NCBI RefSeq assembly: GCF_020873875.1
Contig: NZ_JAHWGU010000014.1
Coordinates: 1-64,000, forward strand
Source: Actinoplanes sp. DH11
Lineage (GTDB): Bacteria > Actinomycetota > Actinomycetes > Mycobacteriales > Micromonosporaceae
DNA: 64,000 nt
Direction of reading: 5' to 3'
The notes beneath the pieces were generated by a model, which saw nothing but the letters and a program-made list of their open reading frames with translations, did not search any database and was not told the DNA's origin. The position numbers and the translations under genes are program-made. Each line of letters opens with the position of its first letter. The first letter of the stretch is position 1. Below, piece by piece: positions 16,447 to 25,210 of the stretch.

Positions 16447-17055
16447 GTGACATCGTGGTGGGAACTGCCGGCGGACGCGGTCGACGAGGCGGCCCGCCTG
16501 CTGCTCGGCTGGCGGCTGACCGCCAACGGCGTGACCGTCCGGCTCACCGAGGTGGAGGCCTACAGCGGCCTCGGCGCGGACCCGGCCAGCCACGCGCACC
16601 GCGGGGAGACCCCGCGCAACGCGGTGATGTTCGGCCCGGCCGGGCGGCTCTACGTCTACCAGATCTACGGCATGCACTTCTGTGCGAACGTCGTGTGCGG
16701 TGAGGACGGCCGGGCCGCCGCCGTGCTGCTGCGCGCCGGCGCCGTGGTGGAGGGCCTGGAGACAGCCCGGCAGCGGCGCCCGGCGGCCCGCCGCGACGCC
16801 GACCTGGCCGCCGGTCCGGCAAAGATGATGCAGGTCCTGGCACTGGATCGGGGCGCCAACGGCACCGCGCTGCTGGACGGCACCGGTCCGGCCACGCTGG
16901 CGCCGCCGGACGAGCCGGTCACCGCGATCGAGGCGGGCCCGCGGGTGGGGGTGACCTCGGCACACGACGTGCCGTGGCGGTTCTGGATCAGCGGCGACCC
17001 GACGGTCAGCGCGTACCGCCGGCATGTGCCGCGGCGCCGTACGAATCGGGTCTGA
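16447..17055 (+). CDS. 3-methyladenine DNA glycosylase (AAG/MPG type)
   Basis: A DNA base-excision repair glycosylase of the eukaryotic-like alkyladenine type, 202 residues. Landmarks are RLTEVEAYSG (Glu37 fits the catalytic Glu, Tyr39 the intercalating/stacking residue), SHAHRGETPRNAVMFGPAGRLYVYQIYGMHFCANVV and a C-terminal RVGVTSAH with PWRFWISGDP. The GTG start follows the previous gene by 32 nt on the same strand. It removes alkylated bases such as 3-methyladenine or hypoxanthine. Confidence 0.93.
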   Translation: MTSWWELPADAVDEAARLLLGWRLTANGVTVRLTEVEAYSGLGADPASHAHRGETPRNAVMFGPAGRLYVYQIYGMHFCANVVCGEDGRAAAVLLRAGAVVEGLETARQRRPAARRDADLAAGPAKMMQVLALDRGANGTALLDGTGPATLAPPDEPVTAIEAGPRVGVTSAHDVPWRFWISGDPTVSAYRRHVPRRRTNRV

Positions 17056-17104
17056 TCGCGCAAGCCGCCCGCATGATCGGCGGGTTGGCGGGTAGCCCGC
17101 GAGC

Positions 17105-17908
17105 ATGACACCGCACGCCAGCGTGACCTTCGTCGGTAACGCGACCACCCTGCTGCGGCTGGGCGCGTTCACCGTGCTGACCGACCCCGCCTTCAGCCCG
17201 GCCGGCAGCCGCACCTACCTCGGTTACGGCGCGTGGACGCGCCGGCTCAAGAGCCCCGCGATGGGGTACGCGGACCTGCCGTCCCCCGACCTGATGCTCC
17301 TGTCTCACCTGCACGGCGACCACTTCGACCGGACCGCCCGCAAGGTCATCCCGTCGGACCTGCCGATCGTCACCACCGTGCAGGCGCAGCGCCGGCTGCG
17401 CCGCAAGAGCTTCGACGCCGTTCGCGGCCTGCCCACCTGGGAGGCCGACGAGTGGCGCCGCGACGGTCAGCTGCTCCGGATCACCTCGCTGCCCGGCCGG
17501 CACGGTCCCGGTTTCGTCGACCGGCTGCTGCCCGACGTGATGGGCTCGCTCATCGAATGGGAGGTGGACGGTCAGCGGATGCTCCGGCTCTACATCACCG
17601 GGGACACGCTGTACCGCCCGCACCTCGCGGAGATCCGGGAGCGCTGCGGCGAGGTCGACGCGATGCTCATCCACCTGGGCGGGACCCGGCTGCTCGGCCT
17701 GCTGCTGACCATGGACGGGCGGCAGGGCGCCGACCTGACCGGGCTGATCCGGCCGCGGCTGACCCTGCCGATCCACTACGACGACTACAAGGTGATGAAG
17801 TCGCCGCTGAGCGACTTCCTGGTGGCGTGCCGCAACCGGTCACTGAGTGGGGTGCGCGCGCTGACCCGGGGCGAGACGTTCACCTTGACGCCTGTCCCGT
17901 CACAGTGA
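17105..17908 (+). CDS. MBL-fold metallo-hydrolase
   Basis: A 267-residue beta-lactamase-fold hydrolase of the UlaG/N-acyl-PE phospholipase D-like type. The metal motif HLHGDHFD (His68, His70, Asp72, His73) is complete. Further ligands are likely in LPGRHG, the ITGDT aspartate and the C-terminal LPIHYDDY histidine. No signal peptide is seen, so it is cytoplasmic. The substrate cannot be read from sequence. It starts 49 nt after the glycosylase and may share its transcript. Confidence 0.85.
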   Translation: MTPHASVTFVGNATTLLRLGAFTVLTDPAFSPAGSRTYLGYGAWTRRLKSPAMGYADLPSPDLMLLSHLHGDHFDRTARKVIPSDLPIVTTVQAQRRLRRKSFDAVRGLPTWEADEWRRDGQLLRITSLPGRHGPGFVDRLLPDVMGSLIEWEVDGQRMLRLYITGDTLYRPHLAEIRERCGEVDAMLIHLGGTRLLGLLLTMDGRQGADLTGLIRPRLTLPIHYDDYKVMKSPLSDFLVACRNRSLSGVRALTRGETFTLTPVPSQ

Positions 17909-18065
17909 CCGGCTCCGGCCGGAAGACGTAGAGCCGGCCCCATCATCGGCGGCAGCTCCCGTGCCTCGTCCACGATCACGTGCCCGAACACCCGGGCCGT
18001 AGCACTCGTTCGGATGCTCGGGAAACGGCCACATCGGGCCGCTCCGGACACTAGCGTTCGCAGTG

Positions 18066-18581
18066 ATGATCTCGCGTCGGGGACTGTTGCTGCTCAGCCT
18101 GATGTCCGGGGCCGGTGTGCTCTGGTCGGCCGTGCTGATCGTTGCCCTCGCCGCCGGGGCGCGGCCCCTGGGCGCGGCCGTCGCGGTCGGTGTCGCCGCC
18201 TTCCTGACCGTGCCCGGCTTCGCCGGTGGCATCGTCAGCAACCGCCTCGGTTTCCGCACCCAGCGGCCCCTACGGCCCTGGCGCCTCGCGTCCTGGGTGC
18301 CGCCGCACGTGCCGCACTGGGCCGCGATGGCGGCCGGCGCGGTCCTCTTCGGATTCTGGCTGGCGATCGTGCTGGCCTTCGCGTCCCTCGACGGCAACCC
18401 GGCCATGCGGGACGGGCGGTACGTGCTCGAGGACCACGACCGGGTCATCGAGGTCAACCAGGCGGTCTACGACCGGCAGTCCGGGCACCAGCAGCAGATC
18501 TCGCTCGGCGTACTCGGCGCCTTCGCGGTCGGCGGGACCTTCCTCTGCGCGGCCCGCGCCACCGACCACGAGCATCACTGA
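18066..18581 (+). CDS. Hypothetical membrane protein
   Basis: A 171-residue protein with about four hydrophobic segments: residues 6-28, 31-51, 84-106 and a last one near 145-162. The soluble stretch between the third and fourth (RDGRYVLEDHDRVIEVNQAVYDRQSGHQQQ) would face one side of the membrane. No family is recognised. A GTG one codon upstream (18063) is an alternative start. There is no clear ribosome site, so the message may be leaderless. Confidence 0.65.
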   Translation: MISRRGLLLLSLMSGAGVLWSAVLIVALAAGARPLGAAVAVGVAAFLTVPGFAGGIVSNRLGFRTQRPLRPWRLASWVPPHVPHWAAMAAGAVLFGFWLAIVLAFASLDGNPAMRDGRYVLEDHDRVIEVNQAVYDRQSGHQQQISLGVLGAFAVGGTFLCAARATDHEHH

Positions 18582-18670
18582 CCCACGAACACCACTGACG
18601 TACGCCCACCGGGCGCGTGAGGCAGAAATCCGACCGTCCGGGGGCACCCCGCCGGGCCTACCGTGAGCGG

Positions 18671-19070
18671 GTGGACCACGACGACGTGCTCGGCGCCACC
18701 ACGCGGATCGCCGCACAGTGGCTGGACAGCCTGGACGAACGGCCGATCGCCGCGAGGGCGGGCCTGACCGAGCTGCGCGAGCGGCTCGGTGTCCCGCTGC
18801 CCGACGGCCCGGTGCCCGCCCTCGAGGTGATCGAGCAACTCGCCGAGGCGGCCGGGCCGGGCCTTCTCGCCAGCCCGTCCGGCCGGTTCTTCGGCTTCGT
18901 GATCGGCGGCGGCGTGCCCGCCGCGGTGGCCGCCGACTGGCTCACCACGGTCTGGGATCAGAACGCCGGGCTGGGCCGCTTCGGGGCGAGCGGGTCGGTT
19001 CCCAGCCGGCTTCCTGCGAGGCGCGCCGGAGCAGCGCAACGCGGGCTTGATCGCCGCCGGCCCGGCGGTA
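18671..19070 (+). pseudogene. Truncated PLP-dependent decarboxylase, broken at a palindromic element
   Basis: The first 105 residues match the N-terminus of pyridoxal-dependent amino acid decarboxylases (aspartate aminotransferase-like annotation). They include GRFFGFVIGGGVPAAVAADWL and TVWDQNAGL. Normal proteins continue for some 350 more residues with the lysine-bearing core, which is absent. After about 18985 the frame becomes an Arg/Ala-rich tail that stops at 19075, inside palindromic copy 2. Another frame just before the element reads NAGLIAAGPAV, which may be a scrambled remnant. The gene cannot make an active enzyme. Confidence 0.75.
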
Positions 19071-19145
19071 GTTGATCTGCTAGCGATGCGAAATCGCGGT
19101 GATCATGGACCTATCACCGCGATTTCGCTCCGCTAGCAGATCAAC
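19071..19145. repeat. 75-bp palindromic element, copy 2
   Basis: Same ends and length as copy 1. Here the arms are longer, 33 bp (19071-19103 with 19113-19145) with two mismatches and a 9-nt loop, CATGGACCT. It begins exactly where the decarboxylase remnant ends, and its right flank is ATCTCG as in copy 1. Confidence 0.95.
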
Positions 19146-19244
19146 ATCTCGAACCGCGCGGGCATCCGACCAGAATGAGCGTGTGGAGGCGGGGCGAACG
19201 GACAACTCTGCTGCATTCGTTGCGGGTTCCAATACCGTGGACTG

Positions 19245-20501
19245 GTGGAGATCCGCCTCTGGTCCGTCGTTGACGAGCAGGTCGCGCTGAGTGCGGCCGG
19301 CCCGGCGGCGAAACCCGTGGTCGCGGGAGCTGCCGAGGCGCTCGGGGCCGCCGAGGCCGCGGATTCCTGGGCCGCCGAGGCCGCGGGTTCTGGGGCAGCT
19401 GGGGCAGCTGCCGGTGCCAGTGCCGGCGCCGGGGCGGCTGGGGGCGCTGGGGACAGTGGGGCGCCCGGGGGCACCGGGTTGTCGGCGGAGCGGGCCGGGG
19501 GGACGGGCACGTGGTTCGCGGCCGGGCCGGACGCGATCGTGGTTATTGTCGGCGGCGGGGTGCGTACCCCGGAGGATCTGACCGTGCCCGGCCCGCTGCC
19601 GCGGGTGATCGAGCGCCGCCTCACCCAGGAGCCGGAGCCGGCGCTCCTGGCCTTCGCCCGGGTGCCGGAGGGCTGTCTCGCGCTGGGCACCGCTCGGGTG
19701 ACCAGGATCGGTCGCCGCCGGGGCGTGGCGCAAGATCTCGGGCTCTTCCTGGACGCGCCGCTGCCCTATGACCTGCTGGATCGGGTACGCCCCACCGGAC
19801 CACCCGGCCCGCAACCGGCCACCGACTGGCTCGATCTGCTCCCGGCCGATCCGCTCGCCGCCCTGCACACGTTCATCACCGGCTGGTACGCGGACGTCCC
19901 AGCGGCCGGAACGGCGGTGCCCGCGGCCGGAACGGCGGTGCCCGCGGCCGGGACGGCGGTGCCCGCAGCCGGGCAGCCGGAACCGCTGCGCGCGTTCCAC
20001 CGGGCCGCCGCCGGACGTCCCGAGGTCTACGGGCGCACTCTGCGAATCTTCCCGGAACCGCTTGCCACGACTGAGTCAGGCATGATCGCTTTCGGTCAGG
20101 AGGTTGACGGGGTGTTCACACTGCTGACCGAGGCGGCCGGGGACGACCCGAAGGTCTGGTACCACGGGCTCAGCGATCAGCCGCTGCGGGAACGGGAGCG
20201 GCTCAGCGCGTACCTCCTGGTCGCGGCCCTGACCCAGGCCGCGCTCGACTCCTCGCCCGGCGGGATGGCCTTCGCCGACCGGGCACAGGTCAAACGCATC
20301 GTCGCGCCGCTGCGCCGGGTGCCGCTGCGGCCGGCGCGCTGGCCGTGCGCGCACTCGCGCCTCTATGCCGGGCCAGGGGTGGTGGCGCTGGTCGGCGCGG
20401 ACGACACCGACTTCTACGAGGTCTACGTCGGGGCCCGGCACCGCTCGCTGCTGCGCCGGCTGCGCAAGCTGGGCTTGGACTGGGAGCGCTTCGACGGCTG
20501 A
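19245..20501 (+). CDS. Hypothetical protein with Ala/Gly-rich insert, possibly SUKH-like
   Basis: A 418-residue protein starting at a GTG (MEIRLWSVVDEQVAL). Residues 20-90 are an Ala/Gly low-complexity insert. A second insert near 220-245 is three to four tandem PAAGTAV units from a 21-nt DNA repeat (about 19906-19976). The C-terminal half (ESGMIAFGQEVDGVFTLLTE through RLRKLGLDWERFDG) resembles SMI1/KNR4-type proteins in pattern only, so that assignment is weak. The low-complexity inserts interrupt otherwise normal sequence, which suggests minisatellite invasion of a coding region. Confidence 0.6.
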   Translation: MEIRLWSVVDEQVALSAAGPAAKPVVAGAAEALGAAEAADSWAAEAAGSGAAGAAAGASAGAGAAGGAGDSGAPGGTGLSAERAGGTGTWFAAGPDAIVVIVGGGVRTPEDLTVPGPLPRVIERRLTQEPEPALLAFARVPEGCLALGTARVTRIGRRRGVAQDLGLFLDAPLPYDLLDRVRPTGPPGPQPATDWLDLLPADPLAALHTFITGWYADVPAAGTAVPAAGTAVPAAGTAVPAAGQPEPLRAFHRAAAGRPEVYGRTLRIFPEPLATTESGMIAFGQEVDGVFTLLTEAAGDDPKVWYHGLSDQPLRERERLSAYLLVAALTQAALDSSPGGMAFADRAQVKRIVAPLRRVPLRPARWPCAHSRLYAGPGVVALVGADDTDFYEVYVGARHRSLLRRLRKLGLDWERFDG

Positions 20502-20530
20502 CTCCGCCACGCGGGCCGGTCACAGGCGGG

Positions 20531-20635
20531 GCCGCCGCGTGCCAGGCCGCCGTGCGCCGGGCCGCCGCGTGCCCGGCCGTCGCGTGCCGGGCCGCCCCGT
20601 GCCCGGCCGTCGCGTGCCGGGCCGCCCCGTGCCGG
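20531..20635. repeat. 15-nt tandem repeat, seven units
   Basis: Seven contiguous 15-nt units on the pattern GCCGCCGCGTGCCGG (20531-20635), beginning 29 nt after the stop of the preceding gene. Units 4-5 and 6-7 form a near-perfect 30-nt higher-order duplication. Confidence 0.9.
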
Positions 20636-20649
20636 CTGGTGGATATGCG

Positions 20650-20674
20650 AACGGCCCGGGAGGCCCGGGCCGTT
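20650..20674. terminator. Convergent terminator hairpin
   Basis: AACGGCCCGGG (20650-20660) and CCCGGGCCGTT (20664-20674) form a perfect 11-bp stem with a 3-nt loop between the convergent gene ending at 20501 and the CBS gene ending at 20692. Confidence 0.8.
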
Positions 20675-20691
20675 GCTGGTGGCGCTTGAGG

Positions 20692-21105
20692 TCACTCGCT
20701 GAGGGCGTCGATCAGGTCGCCCACCGGGCGGTCCGGCAGCGCGCGGGCCACGTCGGCGACCGCGACGATGCCGACCAGCTGGTGGCCGTCGATCACGGGC
20801 AGGCGGCGGACCTTGTACTGACTCATGGTGCGCAGGATCTCCGCGGCGTCGTCGTCGGCGCCGATCGTGATCGGCTTGCCCTGGGCCAGCTCGGAGGCCT
20901 GCACGTCGGCCGGGTTGCGGCCCTGCGCGAGAGCCTTCACGACGATGTCGCGGTCGGTCAGCATGCCGTGCAGCCGGTTGTCCTCGCCGCAGATGGGCAG
21001 CGAGCCGACGTTCAGTTCGGACATCTTGCGAGCCGCTTCCGCAAGCGACTCCTTCTCACCGACGCAGGTGACGTCCCGGGTCATGATGTCGCGGGCGGTG
21101 GTCAT
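20692..21105 (-). CDS. CBS-domain protein
   Basis: A 137-residue protein made of two CBS domains: about 7-60 (MTRDVTCVGEKESLAEAARKM ending in GMLTDRDIV) and about 75-128 (ITIGADDDAAEILRTM ending in GIVAVADVARAL). Such stand-alone pairs bind adenosine nucleotides and resemble mycobacterial hypoxic response protein 1. The partner is unknown. AAGGAG lies 9 nt upstream of the ATG at 21105, which fixes the start. Confidence 0.88.
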   Translation of the reverse strand: MTTARDIMTRDVTCVGEKESLAEAARKMSELNVGSLPICGEDNRLHGMLTDRDIVVKALAQGRNPADVQASELAQGKPITIGADDDAAEILRTMSQYKVRRLPVIDGHQLVGIVAVADVARALPDRPVGDLIDALSE

Positions 21106-21157
21106 CGGGGGTGACTCCTTCCAGAGTGTGAGGCTGTCATCACCAGGCGTACCCTCA

Positions 21158-22003
21158 TCAGACCATTGCAATCGTGTAGGCCACCTCGTCGACCAGTTCC
21201 CGAGCGAGGAATCCGACGCGACCGAACCGCGGGGCGAGCCGCCGGCCGCTCATCGCGTGGGCGTACGCCGCCCAGCAGGCCGCCTGCGCCGGGTCCGCGC
21301 CCCGGCCGAGCAGGCCGGCCACGATGCCGGAGCGCACGTCGCCGCTGCCGGACGTGCCCAGGCCGGCGTCGCCGTTCTCCTCCCGCCAGCACCCGCCGTC
21401 CGGTGCGGCGATGTGGCCGTAGAGCGAGACCACCGCCCGGTACCGCTGTGCCAGCTCCCGGGACGCGCCGGCCAGGTCGTCGCCGGGCTCGCGGCCGAGC
21501 AGATGACCGGCCTCCACGACGTTCGGGGTGAGCACGGCGCGGCGCTGCCGCAGCAGCGTGGAGTCCTTGCTGAGGGCGCCGAGGGCGTACGCGTCGAGCA
21601 CCACCCCCGTCTCCGGGCCGGCCGCCTCCAGCACCGAACGCATCAGCCGCATCGTGTGGTCGATGTCGTCGAGCCCCGGGCCGAGCAGGATCACGTCCGC
21701 CGAACCGGCCATCTCCAGCACCTCGTCGGGTGGCTCACCGGCCGCGGCGACACCGACCACCTTGGCCTCCGGCACCGCGATGCTCAACGCCACGGCCGAC
21801 TCCGCGGCCACCGCGATCTGGAGCTTCCCGGCGCCGGCCCGCAGCGCGGCCACCCCGGCCAGCAGCACCGCGCCGGGGGTACGCCGCGCGCCGCCGATCA
21901 CCAGCACCCGGCCCCGGGACTCCTTGTCACCCTCCAGATCCGGCAGCGGCCAGTCACGCAGCAGGCCGGGGGTGACGACCCGTTCCTCAGACCGGTTCGG
22001 CAT
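21158..22003 (-). CDS. nnrD: ADP/ATP-dependent NAD(P)H-hydrate dehydratase
   Basis: Repairs hydrated NAD(P)H. The 281-residue protein has the YjeF C-terminal (ribokinase-like) fold: RVLVIGGARRTPGAVLLAGVAALRAGAGK, ILLGPGLDD, LTPNVVEAGHLLG and the ATP-site GTSGSGD near residue 215. In most family members the epimerase domain is fused at the N-terminus; here it is absent. AGGAGG precedes the ATG. It overlaps the upstream histidine phosphatase by 17 nt. Confidence 0.87.
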   Translation of the reverse strand: MPNRSEERVVTPGLLRDWPLPDLEGDKESRGRVLVIGGARRTPGAVLLAGVAALRAGAGKLQIAVAAESAVALSIAVPEAKVVGVAAAGEPPDEVLEMAGSADVILLGPGLDDIDHTMRLMRSVLEAAGPETGVVLDAYALGALSKDSTLLRQRRAVLTPNVVEAGHLLGREPGDDLAGASRELAQRYRAVVSLYGHIAAPDGGCWREENGDAGLGTSGSGDVRSGIVAGLLGRGADPAQAACWAAYAHAMSGRRLAPRFGRVGFLARELVDEVAYTIAMV

Positions 22004-22703
22004 TGACGTCCTCCTGCTTGGTCGGCGGGGTGTCCTCACGGTGCAGGTGCTCGACCGCATTGAACATCTCCGGTTCCCACCGGTCGCCGGCCCGCCGCCA
22101 GCTGCTCACCGAGCAGTTGGCGATGGTCGTGCGGCGGGCCAGCTCCATCAGCTCACCCTCCAGCATTCCCTCGGCCAGATAGCGCACCATCAGCACTGTC
22201 GCCTCGTGCGCGAAGAGCACCACCCGGCCGCCCGGGCGGTCCTGGTGCAGCTCGCGCAGCAGCGCGCGCAACCGCAGCAGCACGTCGGCCCAGGACTCGC
22301 CGCCCGGTGGCCGGTAGTAGAACTTGCCCAGCCGGGCCCGCCGGGCGGCCTCGTCCGGCAGCCGGGCCTGCACGCCGCGGGCGGTCAGCAGGTCGAGCAC
22401 GCCCAGTTCCCGGTCGCGCAGCCGCTCGTCGACGACGATCTCGACGCCGGAGCCGGCCAGCGCGAGCTCAGCGGTCTGCCGGGTCCGCAGGTACGGCGAG
22501 ACGACCGCCACGTCCGGCCGGTGCTCCCGCAGGAACCGGCCGACCGCCTCGGCCTGTTCCCGGCCGATGTCCGCGAGCGGCACGTCGGCGTCGCGTTCCG
22601 GGATCTCGATGGTCTCAGCCCCGCCGGTCTCGGCCTTTTCGGCGGTGACGTTGCCGGTGCTCAGCCCGTGCCGGACGACAGCCAGCCAGTCCAGTTGCTC
22701 CAT
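21987..22703 (-). CDS. Histidine phosphatase family protein
   Basis: A phosphoglycerate mutase-like phosphatase of 238 residues with the catalytic RHG motif (His12) in AVVRHGLSTGN. The second-half signature LFAHEATVLMVRYLAEGM holds the second histidine. Conserved arginines are in SPYLRTRQTAEL. The substrate is unknown. It is co-transcribed with nnrD, overlapping it by 17 nt. Only this 238-residue part is real; the 1,046-codon open frame above it lies antisense to the diguanylate cyclase gene. Confidence 0.87.
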   Translation of the reverse strand: MEQLDWLAVVRHGLSTGNVTAEKAETGGAETIEIPERDADVPLADIGREQAEAVGRFLREHRPDVAVVSPYLRTRQTAELALAGSGVEIVVDERLRDRELGVLDLLTARGVQARLPDEAARRARLGKFYYRPPGGESWADVLLRLRALLRELHQDRPGGRVVLFAHEATVLMVRYLAEGMLEGELMELARRTTIANCSVSSWRRAGDRWEPEMFNAVEHLHREDTPPTKQEDVNAEPV

Positions 22704-22826
22704 GGTCCTGGCCCTTACCCGCCGACCGGCGCCGCGATACCCGATTCGGCGACGGCGCCCGAGCCGAGTTCGGGGAGAACCCGGGATTTTCGTCAACGGC
22801 GGCGGAAAACGTCCGATCACACTGTC

Positions 22827-25148
22827 ATGCCGTCTCCCAGCCGCCGCCGGTTCGACCCGCCACTGATGGTGTCGCTCGGGCTCGTCGCGTTCGTGCTGAT
22901 CTGGTTCGCCGCCGGGCTGGTCCACGTCTGGCCGTACCCGGTCATCGGCTGGCTGCCGCTGCCGGTGCTCGCCGCCCTCGGTACCTACGAGTGCTGGCGG
23001 GTCCGGCAGTGCACCCGCTTCGACGCCGACACCCGGCACTTCTGGGGACGGCTCGCGGTCGCCTGCGGCCTGGTCGGCGCGGCCACGATCAGCAGCGCGG
23101 CCGACGCGGTCGGCGGACCGGAGCTGAGCCAGCAGATCGGCACCCGGACCCAGCTGATCTTCGGGGCGGTCCTGCTGACCGTCCTCTGGGCGCTGCTGCG
23201 GCTGCCGACGTGGCAGCGCACCGGCGGTGACTGGATCCGGTTCGGCCTGGACACCGGGATCCTCCTGCTCACCAGCGCCGTCGTGATCTGGCACTTCGCG
23301 CTCAGCCGGCTGGACTTCGCCGACTCCCTCAGCGTCACCCCCCTGTCGGTGGTTCCGCTCCTGGTGATCGCGGTGGCCTCGCTCATCGCCTTCGTCAAGG
23401 TCGCGGTGGCCGGCGCCGGGCTGCTGGATCGGCGTGCCCTGCACATCCTCTCGGCCGGGGTCGGCCTCTCCTCCGCCGCCGGGGTGGTGGCGCCGTTCAT
23501 CGCGGATCGGCCGCACCTGTCGACCAGCCTGCTGGCCTTCCCGATGTCCACGATCACCACGATCCTCGCCGCGCGCCGGCAGCGGTCGAGCGAGGGCCGG
23601 CCGCCGGTCCGGCGCGACGGCCGGCGGTTCAGCCTGATGCCGTACGCCGCCGTCGCGGTGCTCTACGCCGCGCTGCTCCAGGTGGAACTGCCCCGGGGCG
23701 GTCCGGAGGCCCTGATGGCGTGCGCGGTGACCGGGCTGACCCTGCTCGTGGTGCTGCGCCAGATCACCATGCTGCGCGACAACAGCCGGCTGCTCGAGAC
23801 GGTGGACGCCAATCTGGCGCAGCTCCGGGCGTACCAGAAGCAGTTGGATCATCAGGTCACGCACGACGCCCTCACCGGGATCAGCAACCGCTCCGCCTGG
23901 TCCGGCGAGATCTCCGCCCGGCTCGCCGGCGGCGAGCCGTTCGTGGTGGCCCTGCTCGACCTGGACGACTTCAAGGTGATCAACGACCGGTACGGCCACC
24001 ACACCGGCGACGCCCTGCTCCAGACGATCAGCCGGCGGCTGCGCGACGAGCTGCGTGCCGAGGACACCGTGGCCCGGCTCGGTGGTGACGAGTTCACCCT
24101 GCTGCTGCCCGCCCTGGACAACGCCGGCACCGAGGCGCTGCTGCGCGGGCTGCTGAACCGGGTGCAGCGACCGGTGCTGGCCGAGGGTCACGAGCTGGTG
24201 CCCCGGATCAGCATCGGCGTCACCGCGAGCCGGCCCGAGGACACCGCAGGCGAGGTGCTGCGCCGCGCCGACGTCGCGATGTACGCCGCGAAGAACGCCG
24301 GTGGCGGGCGCTGGACCTGGTTCGACCCGCTGATGGACCAGCTCGCCGACAACGACGCCCGGCTCGGCGCCGACCTGCGTCAGGCGATCGCCCGGGACGA
24401 GCTCTTCGTCGTCTACCAGCCGATCGTCGAGTTGCCGCACGGCCGGCTCGCCGGCCTGGAGGCGCTGCTGCGCTGGCGGCACCCGGAACACGGCCTGGTC
24501 TCCCCCGGTGTCTTCATCCCGCTCGCGGAACGCAACGGTCAGATCGTCGAGCTGGGCCGCTGGGTTCTTCAGCAGGTCGTCTGGCAGACCGCGGCGTGGG
24601 TGCGCGAGTACGGCGACGACGCGCCGGCGAAGGTCAGCGTGAACGTCTCGGCCCGCCAGCTCAACGAGCCGGGGTTCCCGGCCGAGGTGGCCGCGCTGCT
24701 CGCCGGCGCCGACCTCGACCCGCGCCGGCTGGTCGTGGAGGTGACCGAGACCGCCGTGCTCGGCACCGACCTCGCCCTGGACGCCCTGCAACGGCTGCAC
24801 GAGCTCGGCCTGCCCATCGCCCTGGACGACTTCGGCACCGGCCAGTCGTCGCTCAGCCTGCTCGTGAACTGCCCGGTGACCTGGCTGAAGGTGGACAAGT
24901 CGTTCGTCGACGGAGTGACCACCCGGAGCCCGCAGGCAGTGATCGTGGACGGCCTGATCGGGATCACCCGCGGCCTGCGCATCCAGGCGGTGGCCGAGGG
25001 CGTGGAGACCGCGGAGCAGGCGGAGCGGCTGCACCGGGCCGGTTACCGGTACGCGCAGGGTTACCACTTCGCCCGGCCGATGCCGGGTTCCGACGTGGCG
25101 TTGCTGTTCACCGTGCGGGAGCCTCACCTGAGTCAGCTGAAGCAGTAG
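22827..25148 (+). CDS. Membrane GGDEF-EAL protein 1 (cyclic di-GMP turnover)
   Basis: A 773-residue protein. The first 310 residues or so hold about eight to nine hydrophobic membrane segments. A GGDEF domain follows (about 345-505) with intact RLGGDEFTLLL, then an EAL domain (about 515-770). The EAL metal and catalytic residues are all present: EALLRW, NVSARQL, VTETAVL, LDDFGTG, KVDKSF and AEGVE. It could make or degrade cyclic di-GMP; both sites look competent. Streptomyces RmdB/CdgB-type relatives control development. The ATG at 22827 lacks a strong ribosome site. Confidence 0.92.
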   Translation: MPSPSRRRFDPPLMVSLGLVAFVLIWFAAGLVHVWPYPVIGWLPLPVLAALGTYECWRVRQCTRFDADTRHFWGRLAVACGLVGAATISSAADAVGGPELSQQIGTRTQLIFGAVLLTVLWALLRLPTWQRTGGDWIRFGLDTGILLLTSAVVIWHFALSRLDFADSLSVTPLSVVPLLVIAVASLIAFVKVAVAGAGLLDRRALHILSAGVGLSSAAGVVAPFIADRPHLSTSLLAFPMSTITTILAARRQRSSEGRPPVRRDGRRFSLMPYAAVAVLYAALLQVELPRGGPEALMACAVTGLTLLVVLRQITMLRDNSRLLETVDANLAQLRAYQKQLDHQVTHDALTGISNRSAWSGEISARLAGGEPFVVALLDLDDFKVINDRYGHHTGDALLQTISRRLRDELRAEDTVARLGGDEFTLLLPALDNAGTEALLRGLLNRVQRPVLAEGHELVPRISIGVTASRPEDTAGEVLRRADVAMYAAKNAGGGRWTWFDPLMDQLADNDARLGADLRQAIARDELFVVYQPIVELPHGRLAGLEALLRWRHPEHGLVSPGVFIPLAERNGQIVELGRWVLQQVVWQTAAWVREYGDDAPAKVSVNVSARQLNEPGFPAEVAALLAGADLDPRRLVVEVTETAVLGTDLALDALQRLHELGLPIALDDFGTGQSSLSLLVNCPVTWLKVDKSFVDGVTTRSPQAVIVDGLIGITRGLRIQAVAEGVETAEQAERLHRAGYRYAQGYHFARPMPGSDVALLFTVREPHLSQLKQ

Positions 25149-25210
25149 ACAAAAAGCACGTCCGCCCCAGACGGCTCAATCCTGGAGGATGCCCGCCGAT
25201 AGGTGAGTTG

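Noticed and set aside
21987..25127. A 1,046-codon minus-strand open frame
   Set aside because: Only the 3' 238 codons (histidine phosphatase) are coding. The rest is antisense to the GGDEF-EAL gene and has His/Pro/Arg-rich composition typical of the reverse frame in GC-rich DNA.
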